From NCBI GenBank assembly GCA_045599325.1, contig JAZRVT010000035.1:58189-122188 (forward strand): 64,000 bases of DNA. Direction: 5' to 3'. Under the pieces are notes generated by a model, which had not been told where the DNA came from, made no database searches, and saw only the letters and a list, made by a program, of their open reading frames with translations. Of this stretch, positions 16,302 to 23,880 are shown piece by piece. Source of the stretch: Cacconaster sp045599325. Lineage in GTDB: Bacteria > Bacteroidota > Bacteroidia > Bacteroidales > UBA932. The position numbers and the translations under genes were made by a program. Numbering within the stretch: position 1 is the first letter of the stretch; every line of letters starts with the position of its first letter.

Positions 16302-18425
16302 TCAGGCGTCCGGGCAGCCTCCAAGCGCGCACTTGTTTTTATCAGTTTCAGTTATGTTCACGATTGTGTCTGCCATTGCGGCATTGTCTGTCTTGTGAGT
16401 TATCATCATCACAGTCCTGCCTTTGTCGCGAAACCCTTTCACAGCCTCAAGGATATACTTCTGAGAAGCCTCGTCCAGCGATGACGTGGCCTCGTCGAGT
16501 ATCAGTACCTCCGGGTCGGCATAGAGCGCCCGCGCAAGGGCGATTCTCTGTCTCTGGCCTCCCGAGAGTATGCATCCGCCCTCTCCTGCATCCGTCAGGA
16601 TGCTCATAGGGAGACTGCGTATGAATTCCGCCAGTCCGAGCGAGCGGAGAATCTCCGCAGTGCGGTCGAGGTCCGGCTCCGGATCGAGGCAGGTGATATT
16701 GTCGAGGATGGAGCAGTTCAGCAGTTTCGGCTCCTGCGGGACAATGGAGACGAACCGGCGCCACTCTTTCAGATTATACAGGCCGATGTCGGTCTCTCCG
16801 AGGGTTATGACACCTCCGGACGGCTTGAAGTCCCTCATCAGCAGTGCCGCGAGGGTGCTTTTGCCGCAGCCGCTCTCTCCCTGGATTGCTGTTATGCAAC
16901 CGTGCTTCAGGGTGAGGTTGAAGCCGCGGAGCAACTGCGGCCTGCCCGGGTAGGAGAAGTTGATGTCCCTGAAGATGATGTCCCTTCCACCAGTGGGGGT
17001 GAACCCTGAAGCCGCTTCATCTTCAGGCGGGAGGCTCAGCAGGTCGCCGACTCTTTCCGCAGAGACGGCGGCCTCTTCAGCCTGCTGCTTGAGGGTGACG
17101 ATTTCTCCGAGAGGCGCCGAGAAATATGATGTAAGTGACCAGAACGAGACCAGCTCTCCGACAGTCAGCGTTCCTCTGAATATATATATCGACCCTGCAG
17201 TCAGCAGAGTGAGGCTCATCATTCTGCTGACAGCATCAGTTGCGGAGGCGAAACCGGCGAGTCTGCGCCCCCCGTCAAGCATCTTGCCGGCCATTGTGAC
17301 ATACCTTTTCTCGATGGCCCTCAGGAAAGACCCTTCACCGTCGAAGTGCTTCAGCATCCTTGCAGAGGAGAGGCTCTCGACCGCCTTCTCCTCGAAGGCT
17401 GCCGAACTCTCGATAATGTCCCGGTTCACCTTTCTGCTCACCCTGCCTGCTGACAGGTATAGGAACAGGTAGATCGGAATGAAGGTCAGCATTAACAGTG
17501 ACAACCTCCAGTGGCGGGTGAACATCAAGGTGAACGAGACAGCCAGAATGAGTATGCTGGTCATTATCGAAGAGATGCCTTCTGTCAGGAAGGTCCGTAT
17601 GTCAGCGATGTCCCGGATGCGGGAGTAAAGTTCTCCGGCTCCCCGGCGGCTGAAGAAATCTGCCGGCAGCCTGAAGAGATGCTCCAGGAAACGGAGCACG
17701 ACCCTGGCATCGAACTGCACCCCGATGCGCAGGGAATAGATTACTCTGCCGAAGCCGACAGCCAGAGTGCAGACCATGACTGCCAGCATAAGCAGGGCGG
17801 TGGCTGCGAGAGAGCCTCTGTCACCTGACGGAATCACCGAATCGATGATACGCTGCAGGAAGAGTGCGGTGCAGATGCCGGCGGTCATATAGACTGCGCT
17901 GCCGGCCAGCACGAGCGCCATCTCCTTGAAAGGCAGATACTTTATGAATCCTGATGGTTTCCGTATGCTGTTGTCTGCAAGGACAGGGTGGACGGCGTCC
18001 TCTTCAGGGGTGACCGTCACCAGATATCCTGTCCACAGTTCGGTCAGTTCGGAGATGGAGATTTTGACGTGCCTGCCTTCAGCGGGGTCCATCAATACCG
18101 CTCTTTTTCCGTTCAGGGAGTAGATAACCACGAAATGCAGGACTCCGTCAGGTTTGAGGATATGGAGTATCGCCGGAAGAGTGATGCCTTTCAGATGTGC
18201 CGGATCCTTTTCTGCAGACTTGAAGGCGCGTGCTCTGAAACCCGTTTTCGAGCAGGCGTCCAGCACACCCTGCACGGTGGTTCCCTGCAGAGTGGTTCCT
18301 GATGCCTCCCGGATGAGAGCCAGAGGGATGTCAAATCCGTAGTGCCTTGCAATGGAAGCTATGCAGGCCGACGCGCAGTCGGAACGGTCGTGTTGGAGTA
18401 TGTCAGTCTTCAGTCTCATTTTCAT
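16302..18425 (-). CDS. Peptidase-containing ABC transporter (C39 PCAT, peptide exporter)
   Basis: 707 residues. Residues 1-140 are a C39 peptidase with all key residues: oxyanion Gln11, Cys17 in R-S-D-C-A-S-A-C, His97 in L-H-F-V-V-I-Y and Asp113 in M-D-P-A-E. This domain cuts precursors after a double glycine. Residues 160-440 hold about six membrane segments. The ABC domain has Walker A G-E-S-G-C-G-K-S-T (516-524), signature L-S-G-G-Q-R-Q-R (620-627) and Walker B L-I-L-D-E (641-645). Everything needed for cleavage and ATP-driven export is intact. ATG 18425 is chosen because it begins just before the C39 domain; a longer frame to 18485 adds a non-homologous, hairpin-forming stretch. The two precursor genes follow it. 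Confidence 0.95.
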   Translation of the reverse strand: MKMRLKTDILQHDRSDCASACIASIARHYGFDIPLALIREASGTTLQGTTVQGVLDACSKTGFRARAFKSAEKDPAHLKGITLPAILHILKPDGVLHFVVIYSLNGKRAVLMDPAEGRHVKISISELTELWTGYLVTVTPEEDAVHPVLADNSIRKPSGFIKYLPFKEMALVLAGSAVYMTAGICTALFLQRIIDSVIPSGDRGSLAATALLMLAVMVCTLAVGFGRVIYSLRIGVQFDARVVLRFLEHLFRLPADFFSRRGAGELYSRIRDIADIRTFLTEGISSIMTSILILAVSFTLMFTRHWRLSLLMLTFIPIYLFLYLSAGRVSRKVNRDIIESSAAFEEKAVESLSSARMLKHFDGEGSFLRAIEKRYVTMAGKMLDGGRRLAGFASATDAVSRMMSLTLLTAGSIYIFRGTLTVGELVSFWSLTSYFSAPLGEIVTLKQQAEEAAVSAERVGDLLSLPPEDEAASGFTPTGGRDIIFRDINFSYPGRPQLLRGFNLTLKHGCITAIQGESGCGKSTLAALLMRDFKPSGGVITLGETDIGLYNLKEWRRFVSIVPQEPKLLNCSILDNITCLDPEPDLDRTAEILRSLGLAEFIRSLPMSILTDAGEGGCILSGGQRQRIALARALYADPEVLILDEATSSLDEASQKYILEAVKGFRDKGRTVMMITHKTDNAAMADTIVNITETDKNKCALGGCPDA

Positions 18426-18435
18426 AATAAAAATA

Positions 18436-18497
18436 GGAGGGGGGTCTTTCCCACAGGCCTTGCGCCGAAAAAGGCCATCTCTCACACCGCCCCCTCC
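18436..18497 (-). promoter_or_regulatory. Nested hairpin before the PCAT gene (possible attenuator)
   Basis: On the minus strand GGAGGGGG (18497-18490) can pair with CCCCCTCC (18443-18436). Inside that loop GGCCTT (18476-18471) pairs with AAGGCC (18461-18456). A T-rich stretch (TATTTTTATT) follows immediately and runs to the PCAT ATG. This fills the gap between the small membrane protein and the PCAT and could lower or regulate read-through. Confidence 0.45.
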
Positions 18498-18501
18498 CGG
18501 G

Positions 18502-18660
18502 TCAGCTGAAAATCACGGCGACCGCCACTGCTGACAGGAGCAGAGTGGTTGCAAGAAGTATAGAATAGAAAAAGGTTGACGCAGAACGCGTCGGATAAAG
18601 AATGCGCTCAGCAGTCAGTTCAGCCTCGGTCGCCGCAGGGTATCTCTTTTCCCGTTTCAT
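18502..18660 (-). CDS. Small single-span membrane protein, unknown (candidate immunity/accessory)
   Basis: 52 residues from the ATG at 18660; a frame open to 18726 would give a 74-residue form. Residues 1-25 are charged and hydrophilic (M-K-R-E-K-R-Y-P...), and residues 29-52 form one hydrophobic segment rich in Leu, Ala and Val, so it is probably C-terminally anchored. It is the first gene of the peptide-export locus, 76 nt upstream of the PCAT. Small membrane proteins in such loci are often immunity proteins, but nothing in the sequence proves this. I do not recognise the family. Confidence 0.5.
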   Translation of the reverse strand: MKREKRYPAATEAELTAERILYPTRSASTFFYSILLATTLLLSAVAVAVIFS

Positions 18661-18712
18661 CGCTTCAGTGTTTTCCCGGAAGCAAATCTCACAAGAATAC
18701 GGCAGGCGGGAC

Positions 18713-18739
18713 ACTCCCTGAGGCAAAACTTCAGAGAGT
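18713..18739. repeat. Inverted repeat upstream of the peptide-export locus
   Basis: ACTCCCTGA (18713-18721) and TCAGAGAGT (18731-18739) pair over nine positions with one G-T on the minus strand. The repeat lies between cvpA and the small membrane protein gene. No T-run follows in either direction, so it may be an operator rather than a terminator. A weak -7-like TATTCTTG on the minus strand (18692-18699) lies just downstream of it. Confidence 0.35.
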
Positions 18740-18765
18740 GGCCGGAAAAGTGCGAATTTGAAAAA

Positions 18766-19257
18766 CTACTTTGCGAAAAGTTCCTTCAGGAACGGGAATA
18801 CCTTCTGTGAGAATTCGAGTGCCGCAGGATACAGGCGGGACTCGGCGAGTTTCTCTTTTGATATGAATTCCAGATTGTTATTGATGGAGTCGAGGATATA
18901 GACCAGGACTGAGATTATCATTGCGAAGACAATCAGCGCCACCACCAGACCCAGCAGCCTGTTGAACCATCCGAGGTTGGAAATTTTAAGAATTTTCTCA
19001 ATCCACTTGCCGATGAGTCCGAGTCCGAGTGCGATTGCGAAAAAGACAATGCAGAAGGAGATGGCTTTAGCGGCAAAGTCAGAGATTTTGAGGAACGAGA
19101 GCAGCCATTCGGAAACCTGCGGCGAGAATTTCAGTGAGAGAGTGATGCCGAAATAGATGGCCATTACGCTGATCAGCTGTCTGACAAGGCCGTTCTTCAG
19201 ACCGAGGTAGACTGCCGGGAGAAAACAGCATAGGATTACAATATCAATCGTTCCCAT
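18766..19257 (-). CDS. cvpA: CvpA family membrane protein
   Basis: 163 residues with four predicted membrane segments (about 1-20, 25-45, 62-88, 100-125), matching CvpA. The opening D-I-V-I-L-C-C and Y-L-G-L-K-N-G-L-V-R-Q are the conserved start of the family. The name comes from colicin V production in E. coli, but the family is a general envelope-homeostasis protein. Here it has its own promoter, divergent from ileS, and is not part of the peptide-export operon even though it lies next to it. Confidence 0.88.
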   Translation of the reverse strand: MGTIDIVILCCFLPAVYLGLKNGLVRQLISVMAIYFGITLSLKFSPQVSEWLLSFLKISDFAAKAISFCIVFFAIALGLGLIGKWIEKILKISNLGWFNRLLGLVVALIVFAMIISVLVYILDSINNNLEFISKEKLAESRLYPAALEFSQKVFPFLKELFAK

Positions 19258-19279
19258 AATTATTGATTCGTTTGCTGCC

Positions 19280-19287
19280 CAAAATTA
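19280..19287 (-). promoter_or_regulatory. -7 promoter box of cvpA
   Basis: TAATTTTG on the minus strand fits TAnnTTTG. It lies 22 nt upstream of the cvpA ATG and is back-to-back with the ileS promoter, 11 bp away. Confidence 0.55.
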
Positions 19288-19298
19288 GTGAATTATCG

Positions 19299-19306
19299 TA
19301 TCTTTG
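19299..19306 (+). promoter_or_regulatory. -7 promoter box of ileS
   Basis: TATCTTTG, an exact TAnnTTTG match, 33 nt upstream of the ileS ATG. It shows that the in-frame start codon at 19304 cannot be used, because that codon lies within the box. Confidence 0.65.
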
Positions 19307-19339
19307 CAAATTCAAGAACGAAATAAGGAACCTGTAATC

Positions 19340-22300
19340 ATGAGTTTTGCCGAATATAAGAAACTTGATCTCGTCGAGGTGAACGCTGATGTTCTCGACC
19401 GCTGGAAAAAGAATGACACCTTCCACAAAGTGCTCAGCCTGAGCAAGGGCGCTCCAAGGTTCATCTTCCACGAAGGACCTCCGTCCGCCAATGGAATGCC
19501 GGGAATCCACCACGTGATGGCACGGTCCATCAAGGATGCGGTATGCCGTTACAAGACGCAGACCGGCCACCTTGTCGAGCGCCGCGCCGGCTGGGACACC
19601 CACGGCCTCCCTGTCGAGCTGGGAGTCGAAAAGATGCTCGGGATCACCAAGGAGGATATCGGCAGGACAATATCGGTGGAGGACTACAACAACGCCTGCC
19701 GCCGCGAGGTGATGAAATATACGAAGGAGTGGGTCAACCTCACCGAAAGGATAGGATACTGGGTGGACACCGACAACCCTTACATCACCTACGACAACCG
19801 CTATATTGAGACTCTCTGGCATCTCCTCAAGGATATCTACGACAAGGGCTATCTCTACAAGGGCTATACTATCCAGCCTTATTCCCCTGCCGCAGGCACC
19901 GGTCTCAGTTCTCACGAGCTCAACCAGCCGGGATGCTACAGGGATGTGAAGGACACCACAGTCGTGGCTCAGTTCAAGGTCATCCGCGATGAGAGGAGCG
20001 AGTTCCTTTTCAAGGGGACAGACCTCCCGGTATTCTTCATCGCCTGGACAACCACACCTTGGACGCTCCCTTCCAACACTGCGCTCTGTGTAGGACCCAA
20101 GATTGAGTATGTGACTGTCGACAGCGTCAATCCATACACCAGGGAACCTGCAAGATATGTGGTCGCCAAGGCTCTCGTACAGTCCCATTTCAATGACAAG
20201 AATCCTTGGCAGGTGGTCGGGGAGCCGTTCCCTGGCACCAGCCTCGTGGGTGTGGGATATGAGCAGCTGATGCCTTGGGTCAATCCGGGCGAAGGCGCTT
20301 TCCGCGTGATTCCGGGCGATTATGTCACCACTGAGGACGGTACCGGAATCGTCCATATCGCTCCTACCTTCGGTGCGGATGACGACAAAGTGGCGAAGGC
20401 TGCAGGAGTCCCGCCTCTGTTTATGGTGGATGCCGACGGTGTGAACCAGCCTATGGTTGACCGTACTGGCCGGTTCTTCCGCATTGATGCTCTTGACAGT
20501 CAGTTCGTCGCTGACAAGGTCAATGTCGAAGAGTACGGCAAGTATGCCGGCAGGGCAGTGAAGAATGCCTACGACAGCACTCTTGCTCCCGATGCTCCGA
20601 CGCTTGACGTTGACCTCTGCGTCGACCTCAAGAGCCGGGGAAAGGCTTTCTGCATCGCACGCCATACCCACAGCTACCCTCACTGCTGGAGAACCGACAA
20701 GCCGGTGCTCTACTATCCTCTCGACTCCTGGTTCATCCGCAGCACTGCAGTACAGGAGAAGATGATCGAGCTCAACAAGACCATCAACTGGAAACCTGAG
20801 TCAACTGGCAGCGGCCGTTTCGGCAAGTGGCTGGAGAACCTTCAGGACTGGAATCTCAGCCGCAGCCGCTACTGGGGCACACCGCTTCCGATCTGGCGCA
20901 CCGAGGATGGGTCCTCAGAGAAGTGCATAGGCAGCGTGGCTGAGCTCTATGATGAGGTCAACGAGGCTGTGACCGCCGGTGTGATGAGCAGCAACCCTCT
21001 GGAGGAGAAAGGCTTCAATGTCGGCGATTTCTCAAAGGAAAACTATGAGAAGATCGATCTCCACCGCCCATATGTGGACAATATAATCCTCGTCAGCAGC
21101 GACGGGAAGCCGATGTACAGGGAAAAGGACCTCATCGACGTATGGTTCGACTCAGGTTCGATGCCTTATGCCCAGGAGGGCCTCGCGAAACTCGGCAGTC
21201 CTGAGTTCGGCCAGACTGCGGATTTCATCGCCGAAGGTGTCGACCAGACCCGCGGCTGGTTCTTCACACTCCACGCCATCAATACAATGGTCAGCGGCAA
21301 GTGCGCATTCAGGAATGTCATCTCGAACGGCCTCGTGCTTGACAAGGACGGCAACAAGATGAGCAAGCGCCTCGGCAACGCGGTCGACCCGTTCAAGGCC
21401 CTTGACCAGTATGGCGCCGACGCCCTCCGCTGGTATATGCTTACCAACGCACAGCCTTGGGATAACCTCAAGTTCGACGAGAACGGAGTCGACGAGATCC
21501 GCCGCAAATTCTTCGGAACACTCTACAACACATATTCATTCTTCGCCCTCTACGCAAACGTGGACGGTTTCGACCCTTGTGCGCCCGCAGTTGAAAGCAG
21601 CGCGCTCCAGGAGATCGACCGCTGGCTTGTCTCCCTGCTCAACTCGCTTGTCAGGAAGGTCAGGGCATCTTACGAGGATTTCGACATCACCACTGCCGGC
21701 CGTCTGATCCAGGACTTTGTCTGCGACGACCTCTCCAACTGGTATGTGCGCCTCAACCGCAAGCGTGTCTGGGGCGGCGGGCTCACCACTGACAAGATGG
21801 CCGCCTATCAGACCCTCCACAGTGCGCTCAAGACTGTTGCGCTGCTCGCGGCGCCTATCGCTCCGTTCTATATGGACAGGCTGTGGTGCGACCTCGTGCC
21901 TGGCGCCGAATCAGTCCATTTCGAGCAGATGCCGGACTTCGACGAAACTCTCATCGACACCGACCTCGAAGAGAGGATGGCTCTTGCCCAGCAGTGCTGC
22001 TCGATGGTGCTCGCCCTCCGCAGGAAGGTCAACATCAATGTCCGAAAGCCTCTCGCGAAGATTGTGATCCCAGTCCTCGATGACAAGGTGCAGGAGCAGC
22101 TCGGCAAGGTGAAGCAGCTTGTCCTGACTGAGGTGAATGTCAAGGAAGCTGAGTTTATCAAAGATACTACAGGATTGATAACCAAGAAGATAAAGCCGAA
22201 TTTCAAGACTCTTGGCAAACGCTATGGCGCAAGGATGAAGCAGATTGCCGCGTTCTTCGCTGAGATGGACCAGCAGACGATTGCCGCAGTTGAGCGTGCA

Positions 22301-22705
22301 GGCGCATATACACTTGCCCTCCCTGACGGTGAGGTGGCTCTCGAGAAGGAGGACTACCAGATAACCTCTGAGGATATGCCGGGCTGGCTCGTCGCCTCTG
22401 AAGGCTCACTTACAGTAGCTCTCGACGTAACAGTTACAGACTCTCTCCGCAGGGAGGGCGTGGCCCGCGAACTGATCAACCGCATTCAGAACCTGAGGAA
22501 GGAGAGCGGCTTCGAGGTGACCGACCGCATCAACGTCATTCTTGGGTGCAATGCCCAGGTCGAGGAGGCACTCCAGGAGTTCGGAGGGTATGTCTGCTCC
22601 CAGACCCTTGCAGAAGGGATTTCCTTCGAAGAGTCTCCTGCAGGTGCCGCTGAGGTCGAATGGGAGGACTCGACTTTGAAAATTGCAGTTGCAAAAGTTA
22701 AATAA
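19340..22705 (+). CDS. ileS: Isoleucyl-tRNA synthetase, type 2 (eukaryote-like)
   Basis: 1121 residues, the long IleRS2 form. It charges tRNA-Ile and edits mischarged Val. The class I signature, normally HxGH, reads P-S-A-N-G-M-P-G-I-H-H with G-I-H-H at residues 55-58, the swapped GxHH version. W-D-T-H-G-L-P-V-E follows near 90. The CP1 editing domain holds T-T-P-W-T-L-P-S-N near 240, and D-K-D-G-N-K-M-S-K-R near 675 is the KMSKS loop. An anticodon-binding helical domain and a C-terminal extension complete it. ATG 19340 is chosen downstream of the promoter. The DksA-like gene follows after 44 nt. Confidence 0.96.
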   Translation: MSFAEYKKLDLVEVNADVLDRWKKNDTFHKVLSLSKGAPRFIFHEGPPSANGMPGIHHVMARSIKDAVCRYKTQTGHLVERRAGWDTHGLPVELGVEKMLGITKEDIGRTISVEDYNNACRREVMKYTKEWVNLTERIGYWVDTDNPYITYDNRYIETLWHLLKDIYDKGYLYKGYTIQPYSPAAGTGLSSHELNQPGCYRDVKDTTVVAQFKVIRDERSEFLFKGTDLPVFFIAWTTTPWTLPSNTALCVGPKIEYVTVDSVNPYTREPARYVVAKALVQSHFNDKNPWQVVGEPFPGTSLVGVGYEQLMPWVNPGEGAFRVIPGDYVTTEDGTGIVHIAPTFGADDDKVAKAAGVPPLFMVDADGVNQPMVDRTGRFFRIDALDSQFVADKVNVEEYGKYAGRAVKNAYDSTLAPDAPTLDVDLCVDLKSRGKAFCIARHTHSYPHCWRTDKPVLYYPLDSWFIRSTAVQEKMIELNKTINWKPESTGSGRFGKWLENLQDWNLSRSRYWGTPLPIWRTEDGSSEKCIGSVAELYDEVNEAVTAGVMSSNPLEEKGFNVGDFSKENYEKIDLHRPYVDNIILVSSDGKPMYREKDLIDVWFDSGSMPYAQEGLAKLGSPEFGQTADFIAEGVDQTRGWFFTLHAINTMVSGKCAFRNVISNGLVLDKDGNKMSKRLGNAVDPFKALDQYGADALRWYMLTNAQPWDNLKFDENGVDEIRRKFFGTLYNTYSFFALYANVDGFDPCAPAVESSALQEIDRWLVSLLNSLVRKVRASYEDFDITTAGRLIQDFVCDDLSNWYVRLNRKRVWGGGLTTDKMAAYQTLHSALKTVALLAAPIAPFYMDRLWCDLVPGAESVHFEQMPDFDETLIDTDLEERMALAQQCCSMVLALRRKVNINVRKPLAKIVIPVLDDKVQEQLGKVKQLVLTEVNVKEAEFIKDTTGLITKKIKPNFKTLGKRYGARMKQIAAFFAEMDQQTIAAVERAGAYTLALPDGEVALEKEDYQITSEDMPGWLVASEGSLTVALDVTVTDSLRREGVARELINRIQNLRKESGFEVTDRINVILGCNAQVEEALQEFGGYVCSQTLAEGISFEESPAGAAEVEWEDSTLKIAVAKVK

Positions 22706-22749
22706 AAAGGTTAATTTTACTTTTTCAATACAACAAAAACAGACTGATT

Positions 22750-23154
22750 ATGGCAAAGAAGAAAGTGGAACCGCAGAAGGAGAAACTCCGCTACAGCGAT
22801 GAGGAACTGCAGGAGTTCAAGGAACTGATCCTTGACAAGCTTGCAAAGGCCAAGGCAGAGTATGAGATGCTTCAGTCTCAGATAGACCACAGTGGCAGCA
22901 ACGACACTGAGGATACATCCCCGTCCTTCAAGGTTCTGGAAGAGGGCTCTTACTCTCAGGCCAAGGAAGAGGCAAGCCAGCTGGCGGCGCGCCAGTACAA
23001 GTTCATCCAGAACCTTGAGGCAGCTCTCGTCCGCATCGAGAACAAGACCTACGGCATCTGCCGCGAGACCGGGAAACTTATCCCGAAAGCCCGTCTGATG
23101 CTTGTGCCGCACGCTACCCTCAGCGTTGAGGCGAAGAACAACATGAACAAGTAG
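22750..23154 (+). CDS. TraR/DksA family protein with degenerate zinc finger
   Basis: 134 residues. A charged N-terminal helical region (about 15-95) is followed by Y-G-I-C-R-E-T-G-K-L-I-P-K-A-R-L near residue 100, the C-terminal DksA finger region. Only the first cysteine remains, and the usual paired CxxC motifs are absent, so zinc binding is doubtful. DksA-like proteins act on RNA polymerase through its secondary channel; whether this one responds to ppGpp is unknown. I recall this single-Cys form as common in Bacteroidetes. It is followed 12 nt later by lspA. Confidence 0.85.
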   Translation: MAKKKVEPQKEKLRYSDEELQEFKELILDKLAKAKAEYEMLQSQIDHSGSNDTEDTSPSFKVLEEGSYSQAKEEASQLAARQYKFIQNLEAALVRIENKTYGICRETGKLIPKARLMLVPHATLSVEAKNNMNK

Positions 23155-23166
23155 GACACAGGCGTG

Positions 23167-23760
23167 ATGAAGGTTTCCAAGGGAACGAAAATTACGCTGT
23201 TTGTCGTACTGCTCCTTGTTATCGACCAGGTCGTGAAGATTCTGGTCAAGACTAATATGGGTCTCGGCCAGAGCATCCACGTCTTCGGCGACTGGTTCCA
23301 GATCCTTTTCATCGAAAACAACGGAATGGCGTTCGGGATGCAGTTCGGAGGCGTTATCGGCAAACTCGCCCTCACGATTCTGAGACTTGCTCTGATTGCC
23401 CTTCTCATCATCTACATCCGCCGTCTGCTCAAGAGGGAGGACACTCCGACCGGGGTCCTTGTCGGACTGGCGGCAATTCTCTGCGGTGCCATAGGCAATG
23501 CCATCGACTGTATTTTCTACGGCGTCATCTTCGACTATGCACCGTTCCTTCAGGGAAAAGTGGTGGATATGCTCTATTTCCCGCTTATCGACACATACCT
23601 CCCGTCCTGGCTCCCTGTCTGGGGCGGACGCCACTTCGTGTTCTTCCAGCCGATATTCAACATCGCTGACAGCTGCATCACCTGCGGCGCTATCTATCTC
23701 ATCCTTTTCAAGTGGCGTTTCTTCTCTTCTGAAAAATCTGAAGAAGAGAAGAAAAAATAG
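23167..23760 (+). CDS. lspA: Lipoprotein signal peptidase (signal peptidase II)
   Basis: 197 residues, inner membrane. It removes signal peptides from prolipoproteins after lipidation. L-L-V-I-D-Q-V-V-K at the first membrane segment, E-N-N-G-M-A-F-G-M near 45, G-A-I-G-N-A-I-D and F-N-I-A-D-S are the family blocks, the last two holding the catalytic Asp pair. A large periplasmic insert (about 125-160) containing P-V-W-G-G-R-H-F-V-F-F-Q-P is typical of Bacteroidetes. ATG 23167 is preferred over the overlapping GTG at 23164. Its substrates in this window include bamD and several lipoproteins. Confidence 0.94.
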   Translation: MKVSKGTKITLFVVLLLVIDQVVKILVKTNMGLGQSIHVFGDWFQILFIENNGMAFGMQFGGVIGKLALTILRLALIALLIIYIRRLLKREDTPTGVLVGLAAILCGAIGNAIDCIFYGVIFDYAPFLQGKVVDMLYFPLIDTYLPSWLPVWGGRHFVFFQPIFNIADSCITCGAIYLILFKWRFFSSEKSEEEKKK

Positions 23761-23804
23761 GGCCTGTTTCTGCGCGAAAGTGCTGAAAATCAAAATAAAT
23801 TGCA

Positions 23805-23812
23805 TACCTTTG
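23805..23812 (+). promoter_or_regulatory. -7 promoter box of rpsA
   Basis: TACCTTTG fits TAnnTTTG, giving a leader of about 60 nt before rpsA. The bases GCGCTC (23812-23817) and GAGCGC (23827-23832) form an inverted repeat at the expected transcript start. Confidence 0.6.
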
Positions 23813-23880
23813 CGCTCCCGTGCGCAGAGCGCGGATTATAAATAAAGTCTAACTCCTTACTGTTTAATTGTTTAACTAAA

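Noticed and set aside
18766..19257. cvpA as part of the putative bacteriocin locus
   Set aside because: It has its own promoter, is separated by 105 nt and an inverted repeat, and is a housekeeping envelope family despite its historic name.
19244..20683. 479-codon minus-strand frame over the start of ileS
   Set aside because: Shadow of ileS with no promoter or domain, and it covers the ileS promoter.
22717..23805. Long open frame (362 codons) on the minus strand across the DksA-like gene and lspA
   Set aside because: It is antisense to two well-recognised genes and its translation resembles no protein; third-position G/C bias keeps the opposite frame open.
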